The notes under the pieces were generated by a model. The model had not been told where the DNA came from and did not search any database. It worked only from the letters and a program-made list of their open reading frames with translations. Of a stretch of DNA of 64,000 nucleotides, positions 57,281-64,000 are shown piece by piece. The first letter of the stretch is position 1; every line of letters starts with the position of its first letter. Source of the DNA: Desulfotomaculum nigrificans DSM 574. Lineage in GTDB: Bacteria; Bacillota; Desulfotomaculia; Desulfotomaculales; Desulfotomaculaceae. Location of the stretch: the NCBI RefSeq assembly GCF_000189755.2, contig NZ_KI912183.1, forward strand, positions 238,366 to 302,365. Reading direction: 5' to 3'. The translations under genes were made by a program, and so were the position numbers.

Positions 57281-57985
57281 TTAAATTTCCATTTCTAAAT
57301 GTTGCTGCAGTATTTTATTAATTTTAGCCTGATCAAAATTAAGCCACTTGCCTACGGTTTTTATTATCTCATCGGCTTGCCGGGGGTAGAATTCCGGCGA
57401 GGTAGCAATGGTAACCATCTCGGCAGTTTCATTAAAATGGGGCAGATTTTCTGCGTATAGCATATGATAAGGGATTATCTTTTGTTGTGCTCCGGGAAGA
57501 GAACAAATTAGTTCCACGTGCAAAATGTTATCTGCAAAGTTAACCCGCCCCAGTTGTTCACTTGAGAACATTTTTTTTACTATTTGTGGATTGCTTATAT
57601 CCATTAAATTATCCGGCATCACCCAGTAAATTTCCTTCACTAAACCTTCCCTAACAGAATGCCACAAATAATTTTGGCAACCCAACATCTTCAGGTTGGT
57701 TAAGTCTTGCTGATTATGTCCGTACAAATCGCTGTGGGCATCAATGTGCAGGATGACATTATCACGCCGGCCATTTATCCACCAGCGTAAATGGCTTTGC
57801 ATATGGTTGGTAAATATATAACGTTGCGGTCCCAGGGTAATCCCCTTTTGGGTTAGAAGATTAAATAATTTGCCGGGATCTATTATTTGGCAGTTAAGAT
57901 TATCCGGGGGGCGCCGGTTGCTGGTTGATTCCTTAATAACCGGTAATACGAAATAATCTAAATCTATATCCAGGTATAATGCCAA
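57281..57985 (-). CDS. UPF0489 family protein (arginase-like fold)
   Basis: A 234-residue protein resembling UPF0489. LYLDIDLDYFVLPV opens it, TNHMQSHLRWWI and NVILHIDAHSDLYGH follow, and TSPEFYPRQADEII lies near the end. The Asp/His clusters resemble the ureohydrolase (arginase/deacetylase) metal site, which suggests a metal hydrolase, but no activity is known to me. The gap on its corA side holds the riboswitch; its own start at 57985 has GGAGGCC just upstream. Confidence 0.7.
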   Translation of the reverse strand: MALYLDIDLDYFVLPVIKESTSNRRPPDNLNCQIIDPGKLFNLLTQKGITLGPQRYIFTNHMQSHLRWWINGRRDNVILHIDAHSDLYGHNQQDLTNLKMLGCQNYLWHSVREGLVKEIYWVMPDNLMDISNPQIVKKMFSSEQLGRVNFADNILHVELICSLPGAQQKIIPYHMLYAENLPHFNETAEMVTIATSPEFYPRQADEIIKTVGKWLNFDQAKINKILQQHLEMEI

Positions 57986-58089
57986 ATCAAATGGCCTCCT
58001 TAAAGTATTTTCAACAAATAATTATAACATGCTTATACAACAGTGTTTCATTTACGAACAGACAATCGATTAAAATAATTCTTTGGCAT

Positions 58090-58105
58090 TGGCATTGAAT
58101 TTGCA
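58090..58105 (+). promoter_or_regulatory. Sigma-54-type promoter
   Basis: TGGCAT-N5-TTGCA: GG at 58091-58092 and GC at 58103-58104 with ten bases between, the exact -24/-12 geometry. It lies about 130 bases before the H-cluster protein. No enhancer site was identified. Confidence 0.6.
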
Positions 58106-58236
58106 TTATAAAACTATAAACTTTATTAATTCCAAAATATTTGTTTGATAATTATTAGCTCTGTACTAAAGGAGTTATAAATATATTGTCGAATCAGTTA
58201 TTAACCATTTGCTTGTTTCCTGAGAGGTGAACTTAA

Positions 58237-59952
58237 ATGGCCTTAATTTCTACCAACCAGGATTGTCGGAAATGTTACGCATGTGTCAGGGCCTGCCCTG
58301 TTAAAACCATTTCCATCAGCGATGGCATCCCGGAAATCATAGAAGAAGGTTGCTTAGGGTGTGGTCAGTGCGTTTTGGCCTGCTCAATTGGCGCTAAAAT
58401 TGTGCATGATGATACACCCAAGGTGCAGCGATGGATTCTGGAGGGCCAAAAGGTGGCGGCGATTGTGGCGCCGTCTTACCCTGCCTCTTTTGATTGGACT
58501 GCCGGGCAATTGATCAGTTCCTTACGCTACCTGGGCTTTTCCACTGTGCAAGAGGTAGCTTACGGAGCCTCCATTTGTGCCAAAGAATACGGCAAGTTAT
58601 TTCAGGAACAGCAAGATAAAACGATTATTTCCACAGCCTGTCCCGCCGTGGTCCAGCTGGTGGAAAAACATATGCCATCTTTAACCAAGTACCTGGCTCC
58701 GATAGACTCCCCCATGTTGATTCAAGCCAAATTAGTAAAACTGGCCTATCCGGACCATAAAATTGTTTTTATAGGCCCCTGTCTGGCCAAAAAATATGAA
58801 GCAGTTGATATTAATACCCGGGGTTATGTTGATGCCGTAATTACTTTTAAGCAATTAAACTGCTGGTTTAACCAACGGGAAATTCCATGGGAGGAACTGC
58901 CGGAAGGTCAGTGGGATAACCCCCGGCCCGAGTTAGCCCGGACTTTTCCCATTAGCGGCGGGCTTTTGAAAACCTCGGGGGTTGTCGAGGATGTTGCTAC
59001 CATGGATATTGTGGTGGTGGAAACTCCCCGCCGCTGTATTGAAGTTTTACGGGCCATTGAAAGCGGGGAATTTACGCCACGATTTGTTGATATGCTGGTC
59101 TGTGAAGGGTGTGTTATGGGCCCGGGGATGATCAGTGATAAACCTTATATGGTACGGGCTACTAAAGTGGCTAATACTGTAAAGGCTGAAAATAACACTG
59201 GTGGTGACAAAATAACCGGCGTTTTACCAAAGTTGGATGTAAAAAGAAAATTTACCGCCAGGCCTGTTTTAAAGAAAACCTTTAGTGATGAAGAGGTTTG
59301 GCGGATGCTCAAAGAAACAGGCAAGCAAACACCTAAGGATTTAATTAACTGTAGTGCCTGTGGTTATGATACCTGCTGGGAAAAGGCAGTTGCCTGTTTG
59401 CAGGGAGTGGCTGAAAAAGAGATGTGCCTGCCCTACTTGCTGCGGCAAATCCCTTCCTTAACCAAAAGTCTTATGGATATGAGCAACAAGTTAATGTTAT
59501 CTATGGAGTCTATTAATTTTTCCACCTTGACTTTAAAGGGTACCACTTCTAGAATTAACTGTAAAAATCAGCACCTAGAGGAACTAATAAAAGAAACGAA
59601 TATCATTGCTAAAAATACTATGGAGTTAGCCGATACGGTTTTAACAATGGTTTCTCAATACCAGTTGTCGGTAAGCGGACAAGAGTCCGCCAAACTTAGT
59701 TTAACCAACGGTGAACTGGAAGAGATCAGGAGAATAGCAGATCAAAGCAGGGAGCAAGCAGAGAAAACCACTGCCGCCTTTGAAGAGATCGCTAATATTT
59801 TAAACAACCTGCGAGAAGACAGCGTAGTTATTTTAGAACAGGAAAAAGCCATCAAGGTTGTCACTAATTCATTAGAACAAATTGTCGGCACCTACGAGCA
59901 GTTACTTAATATCGGTGCTGCCATGGCCAACATAGGCCGGAATTATACTTAG
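58237..59952 (+). CDS. Sensory-type [FeFe]-hydrogenase-like protein with Fe-S domains and coiled coil
   Basis: A 571-residue protein. Residues 8-60 hold two [4Fe-4S] ferredoxin motifs (CRKCYACVRACP and CLGCGQCVLAC). Residues 75-330 are an H-cluster domain with the four cluster cysteines in STACPAVV, IGPCLAKKYEA and CEGCVMGPG. Residues about 368-395 form a further Fe-S motif (CSACGYDTCWEKAVAC). Residues 400-571 are a long coiled coil resembling chemoreceptor or signalling helices. This resembles group C/D putative sensory hydrogenases rather than enzymes coupled to a NADH or ferredoxin subunit. The usual TSCCP is reduced to TACP. It stands alone behind a sigma-54-like promoter and has its own terminator. 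Confidence 0.8.
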   Translation: MALISTNQDCRKCYACVRACPVKTISISDGIPEIIEEGCLGCGQCVLACSIGAKIVHDDTPKVQRWILEGQKVAAIVAPSYPASFDWTAGQLISSLRYLGFSTVQEVAYGASICAKEYGKLFQEQQDKTIISTACPAVVQLVEKHMPSLTKYLAPIDSPMLIQAKLVKLAYPDHKIVFIGPCLAKKYEAVDINTRGYVDAVITFKQLNCWFNQREIPWEELPEGQWDNPRPELARTFPISGGLLKTSGVVEDVATMDIVVVETPRRCIEVLRAIESGEFTPRFVDMLVCEGCVMGPGMISDKPYMVRATKVANTVKAENNTGGDKITGVLPKLDVKRKFTARPVLKKTFSDEEVWRMLKETGKQTPKDLINCSACGYDTCWEKAVACLQGVAEKEMCLPYLLRQIPSLTKSLMDMSNKLMLSMESINFSTLTLKGTTSRINCKNQHLEELIKETNIIAKNTMELADTVLTMVSQYQLSVSGQESAKLSLTNGELEEIRRIADQSREQAEKTTAAFEEIANILNNLREDSVVILEQEKAIKVVTNSLEQIVGTYEQLLNIGAAMANIGRNYT

Positions 59953-59954
59953 TT

Positions 59955-59985
59955 AAGGCCTAGCACAATCTAGGCCTTTTAATTT
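59955..59985 (+). terminator. Terminator after the hydrogenase-like gene
   Basis: AAGGCCTAG (59955-59963) pairs with CTAGGCCTT (59970-59978), then TT-rich sequence. Confidence 0.85.
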
Positions 59986-60021
59986 TCTATTGGTTTTAAG
60001 GAGAAAGCTTGGTGAATAAAC

Positions 60022-60081
60022 ATGACTAGAATAATATTTGGAGGGATGGTTTTGGTAAAAAATGAATATTTAAATTTTTAA
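60022..60081 (+). CDS. Possible leader peptide ahead of mgtC
   Basis: A 19-codon open frame (MTRIIFGGMVLVKNEYLNF); an inner TTG at 60052 with GGAGGG upstream would give nine codons. It is followed at once by a terminator-like hairpin. There is no run of regulatory codons, so it may be chance. Confidence 0.25.
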   Translation: MTRIIFGGMVLVKNEYLNF

Positions 60082-60097
60082 GCTAAAAACTTATTAT

Positions 60098-60128
60098 AGG
60101 TTCGGCTCTGTTCAGGCCGGACTTTTTA
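60098..60128 (+). terminator. Terminator-like hairpin in the mgtC leader
   Basis: GTTCGGC (60100-60106) pairs with GCCGGAC (60116-60122), one wobble, then TTTTT. Lying between a short open frame and mgtC, it may be an attenuator. Confidence 0.6.
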
Positions 60129-60196
60129 GTCTACATGGTTGGTAAGTTCTATTCCTTCAAATAATAATAACGTTAATACCTTTAGGGGTGAACCGA

Positions 60197-60658
60197 ATGA
60201 TAGAATTTCCACCGGAAGTTTATTTTAGAGTTATATTTTCTGTATTTGTCGGTACCGTATTGGGATTGGAAAGAACAGTTTATAATAAACCAGCCGGTGT
60301 ACGGACATTTTCATTAGTATGCTTAGGGTCCACCTTAATCATGATTGTGTCTATTAATGGCGCGCAGTTTTTAGGGATTAAACCGCCCCCGGATCCTTTA
60401 CGGGTTGCAGCGCAAATTGTAACTGGCATTGGTTTCATTGGTGCAGGGGTTATTTGGAATAGTGAAAACGGGGTAAAACACGGCATAACCACCGCTGCAG
60501 AACTATGGGTGGTTTCGGCCATAGGAATGGCTTTAGGATTAGGACTTTATGATCTTGTTTTACTGGTAATACTTTGCGTATATATGGCTATATTTTTTGG
60601 ACGTAAACTTGATAGTTTATTCCGCAAAGGTAAGGGTGAATTAGACGGAGATTCATAG
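60197..60658 (+). CDS. MgtC/SapB family membrane protein
   Basis: A 153-residue protein with four to five hydrophobic segments and the MgtC signatures VLGLERTVYNKPAGVRTFSLVCLGS, split here as GLERTVYNKPAGVRT and FSLVCLGS, plus GIGFIGAGVIW and GITTAAELWVVSAIGMALG. Family members act in magnesium limitation and virulence or modulate ATP synthase. It lacks the C-terminal ACT-like domain of the Salmonella protein. ATG 60197 is preferred over GTG 60188, which lies inside AGGGGTGA. Confidence 0.9.
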   Translation: MIEFPPEVYFRVIFSVFVGTVLGLERTVYNKPAGVRTFSLVCLGSTLIMIVSINGAQFLGIKPPPDPLRVAAQIVTGIGFIGAGVIWNSENGVKHGITTAAELWVVSAIGMALGLGLYDLVLLVILCVYMAIFFGRKLDSLFRKGKGELDGDS

Positions 60659-60737
60659 CACCCGCTTTTTCAATATTTTTCATTCTTTAATATTGAGTAA
60701 CAGTGCTTTTTTAAATGTATTTGTTTAACTATAAAAA

Positions 60738-60775
60738 AAATCCCTGTAGAGTTTTGAACTGCACCACAGGGATTT
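60738..60775. terminator. Bidirectional terminator between mgtC and the tRNA
   Basis: AAATCCCTGT (60738-60747) pairs with ACAGGGATTT (60766-60775). A and T runs on each side suit both mgtC and the minus-strand tRNA. Confidence 0.8.
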
Positions 60776-60802
60776 TTCTATATAAAACCATGTTGCCATC
60801 AC

Positions 60803-60899
60803 TGGAGGGGAGTAGTCGGAATCGAACCGGACTCCAACCTGGGTCACAGGCCGGCTCGTGGGTTTGCAGCCCACAGGGGGAACCATCCCCGTACTCCCC
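60803..60899 (-). tRNA. tRNASec-shaped tRNA with GCA (Cys) anticodon
   Basis: A 94-base tRNA plus encoded CCA. The acceptor stem has eight pairs (GGGGAGTA with TACTCCCC), the D arm is five pairs with a four-base loop, and the anticodon stem GTGGG/CCCAC holds loop CTGCAAA, anticodon GCA. An eight-pair variable arm (CCGGCCTG with CAGGTTGG) follows. The T loop TTCGATT sits on a five-pair stem with one bulged C. The discriminator is U. The 8+5 acceptor/T helix and long variable arm are those of bacterial tRNASec, while GCA and U73 are tRNACys identity elements. Its charging is unknown: CysRS, SerRS or the selenocysteine route. Confidence 0.82.
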
Positions 60900-61000
60900 A
60901 GAATTATTTTAGCACATAAAATGTTATATTAGGTATGAAAATTAGTGATGTTTAAATTACTACTATAACCATCGTTTATGCTTAACATCATCCAAACTTA

Positions 61001-61041
61001 AAACAAAAAAGCTTCAAGCAATTACAATTGCTTGAAGCTTT
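61001..61041 (-). terminator. Terminator of tRNA-Leu
   Basis: A perfect 15-pair hairpin (61008-61022 with 61027-61041, four-base loop) followed on the minus strand by TTTTTT. Confidence 0.88.
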
Positions 61042-61050
61042 AATTAACTG

Positions 61051-61139
61051 TGGTGCCGAAGGTGGGAGTCGAACCCACACGAGGGGTGAACCTCGCTGGA
61101 TTTTGAGTCCAGTGCGTCTGCCAGTTCCGCCACTTCGGC
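61051..61139 (-). tRNA. tRNA-Leu (CAA)
   Basis: An 86-base class II tRNA plus encoded CCA. Acceptor GCCGAAG/CTTCGGC, discriminator A, anticodon stem CTGGA/TCCAG with loop CTCAAAA (anticodon CAA, reading UUG), a short variable arm and T loop TTCGACT. TTG is a frequent start and leucine codon in this window. Confidence 0.96.
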
Positions 61140-61172
61140 TTGCTATTAGCTTTTAAAATTGACTGCTCGTTT

Positions 61173-61201
61173 ATTATACGAAAAGACAAGTAAAATTTCA
61201 A
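61173..61201 (-). promoter_or_regulatory. tRNA-Leu promoter
   Basis: On the minus strand TTGAAA (61201-61196), 17-base spacer, TATAAT (61178-61173), 34 bases before the tRNA. Confidence 0.8.
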
Positions 61202-61283
61202 GAGCAAAATAAAAAATTTTTGTTAGGGAAAGATTTTTAAAAAACCTAGCTTTTATTGCTAATTTTATGTTACAAATATAAGT

Positions 61284-62604
<1,321 letters not shown>

Positions 62605-62829
62605 TACAAATATAAGTCGTGAACAGTCATATATTTGCTGAGACTTTATACAGCTAACTAATTACCAATGATGGAGTTTTTTAGCTAAAGGATTTACCAT
62701 ACGGTATGTCGAACAGTTTTTAAGACCTCATTTTAATCTTCCTTGTTAAGTTAGTTGGAAACTTTCTACTATACTTTTAATAATCTGGAAGAGAGTAGAT
62801 GACCTTTGTTTGGAAGAGGAGGCGGGACA

Positions 62830-63426
62830 TTGCCGCTGGAGGATCGTTTGTTAGTTGAACGTAGTAAAAAGGGCGATAGAGAGGCTTTTGAACAACTGGT
62901 CCAGATGTATGAAAACAAAGTATATACAATTGCTTACAGATTAATGGGAAACCACACAGATGCGGCGGATTTGGCCCAGGAAGCTTTTATAAAAATATAT
63001 CAAGCGTTGCCTAATTTTCGAGGTGATTCAAGTTTTAGTACCTGGATCTATCATATTACGGTAAATGTTTGTCGGGATGAATTACGTAAGAGGCAACGCA
63101 GACCAACCGTTTCACTGGACGATTCACCGGATAATAACACCTGTACATACGAGTTACGCAGCAACATGCCTACCCCGGAAGAGGAGTTGGACCGCAGTGA
63201 AACTCAAGCTATGGTTCAACAATGTCTTAATGAACTTTCTGATGATTACAGAATAATATTGGTGATGCGAGAGATTCAAGAAATGGCTTACGAAGAGATT
63301 GCCGAAAATTTGGGTTGTTCTTTAGGAACCGTTAAATCTCGCTTAAGTCGGGCCAGACAAGCGTTAAAGGAAAAAATAAGTAAACAAATGGAACTTTTAT
63401 CCCCCAAACGTCGTCTAGCCAAGTAA
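62830..63426 (+). CDS. ECF RNA polymerase sigma factor (SigW-like)
   Basis: A 198-residue group 4 sigma factor. Region 2 reads YTIAYRLMGNHTDAADLAQEAFIKIYQALPNF split over residues 35-65, with STWIYHITVNVCRDELRKRQR; region 4 has MAYEEIAENLGCSLGTVKSRLSRARQ, a helix-turn-helix. Sequence pattern is closest to the SigW group. TTG 62830 is preferred over 62806 because AGGAGG (62817-62822) precedes it. The anti-sigma gene starts 14 bases downstream. Confidence 0.92.
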   Translation: MPLEDRLLVERSKKGDREAFEQLVQMYENKVYTIAYRLMGNHTDAADLAQEAFIKIYQALPNFRGDSSFSTWIYHITVNVCRDELRKRQRRPTVSLDDSPDNNTCTYELRSNMPTPEEELDRSETQAMVQQCLNELSDDYRIILVMREIQEMAYEEIAENLGCSLGTVKSRLSRARQALKEKISKQMELLSPKRRLAK

Positions 63427-63440
63427 AGGAGGGATGTTCC

Positions 63441-64000
63441 GTGCGATGCCAGGATGTCTTAGAAATGCTGTCACCGTACATTGATGGAGTCCTGAGTACT
63501 GCCGAAAATGAGGCAGTTAGGGTCCACCTGGCTGGCTGTCCTGCATGTCGGGCTGAATGGGAAGAACTAAATAATACCGTCAGCCTCCTTCAGGAACTTC
63601 CTGAAATAGCTCCACCAGCTGGATTCAGGGCTGGGTTAATGGAAAAAATTGATCAACTATCTGCTCCTGCCCAGGGGCCTCAACATAAACGTTGGTTTAA
63701 ACGTGTGGCTGAGGTTAGCAAGGGGACTTGGGCTAAAACTGCTGCTGTTGCGGCGGTAATGGCTATGGCCCTTGGACTTACTTCCCTATGGCAAAAGGAT
63801 GGTAATCAATTGATTCCCATTGACCCCAAGACACAGGATGTGGTTGTGGCTCAGGAACAACAGTCAGACAAAAATCCACCGGCTAAAGTTGAAAACAACG
63901 CGGGTGAAAATTCTGGATCACAAGTCCGGAACAATACCACAAAACCTAAAACCACCACTCCTAGAGAGAATACTGCAGCTTCCGGTAATAAGCAGGGCCA
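63441..64000 (+). CDS. Anti-sigma factor with zf-HC2 domain (cut by window end)
   Basis: The first 186 residues of a membrane-bound anti-sigma factor. The N-terminus MRCQDVLEMLSPYIDGVLS and HLAGCPACRAEWEEL form the zinc-binding anti-sigma domain (H-x3-C-x2-C). A membrane helix (TAAVAAVMAMALGLTSLW) lies near residues 95-113, followed by a Thr/Asn/Lys-rich extracytoplasmic region. GTG 63441 follows AAAGGAGGG. Paired with the ECF sigma factor; the gene has no stop before 64000. Confidence 0.88.
   Translation, partial: MRCQDVLEMLSPYIDGVLSTAENEAVRVHLAGCPACRAEWEELNNTVSLLQELPEIAPPAGFRAGLMEKIDQLSAPAQGPQHKRWFKRVAEVSKGTWAKTAAVAAVMAMALGLTSLWQKDGNQLIPIDPKTQDVVVAQEQQSDKNPPAKVENNAGENSGSQVRNNTTKPKTTTPRENTAASGNKQG

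Noticed and set aside
60803-60899. Ordinary tRNA-Cys
   Set aside because: Standard tRNACys has a 7-bp acceptor stem and a short variable loop; this one has 8 bp and a long variable arm.
62735-62790. An ECF autoregulatory promoter ahead of the sigma factor
   Set aside because: GGAAAC is present but no matching CGT-type -10 element lies at the right distance.

Overview
The window reads as a chromosome segment of a low-to-moderate GC, spore-former-type anaerobic Firmicute, most like a Peptococcaceae/Desulfotomaculum-group bacterium. This is inferred from gene content and style, not from a database search. The supporting signs are strong AGGAGG-type ribosome binding sites with many TTG and GTG starts, bacillithiol genes (bshB1-bshA), an S-layer-homology protein, SigI/RsgI, GatCAB, a TRAP-controlled trp operon, an M-box riboswitch, a LeuCD-type aconitase family pair beside an isocitrate dehydrogenase, and an H-cluster-containing sensory-type protein.

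Layout. 1-8 kb: pcrA, amj and ligA (DNA repair and lipid II flipping), then a secreted beta-propeller protein and an SLH protein. 8-12 kb: a RidA protein with a His-rich tail, then gatC, gatA and gatB. 12-16 kb: a four-gene cluster for a (homo)citrate synthase-like enzyme, a two-subunit aconitase-family hydro-lyase and an isocitrate-type dehydrogenase, probably the oxidative TCA branch. 17-19 kb: a membrane-stress operon (DUF4178, DUF4247 lipoprotein, PspA). 19-30 kb: a glycogen-type polysaccharide group (stand-alone starch-binding module, glycosyltransferase, nucleotidyltransferase/PMM fusion, DUF4912, GH57), interrupted by housekeeping genes (alaX-type, trmL, nth, a CoA-binding protein, split lysO). 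30-34 kb: bacillithiol genes, a monooxygenase-like protein, an NlpC/P60 hydrolase and DUF2225. 34.5-44.3 kb: dnaE, a TrkA-C membrane protein, mtrB (TRAP), accDA, pfkA and pyk. 44.5-46.8 kb: small genes, DedA and a macro-like/SGNH fusion. 47-53.7 kb: the complete trpEGDCFBA operon behind an attenuator with eleven NAG triplets. 53.9-60.7 kb: sigI-rsgI, corA behind an M-box, UPF0489, a sensory [FeFe]-hydrogenase-like protein behind a sigma-54-like promoter, and mgtC. 60.8-64 kb: an unusual tRNASec-shaped tRNA with a cysteine anticodon, tRNA-Leu(CAA), a decayed IS30-type element, and an ECF sigma/anti-sigma pair cut by the window end.

The standout is the minus-strand tRNA at 60803-60899. It has an 8-bp acceptor stem, a long variable arm and an encoded CCA like tRNASec, but carries anticodon GCA and discriminator U, both cysteine identity elements. 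Other notable signals are intergenic palindromes built from degenerate heptamers that recur at four or five places, an apparent CTG start for dnaE, a macro-like/SGNH fusion, operator-like palindromes in front of the TCA-type cluster, and three genes broken by what look like one-base losses in homopolymers.
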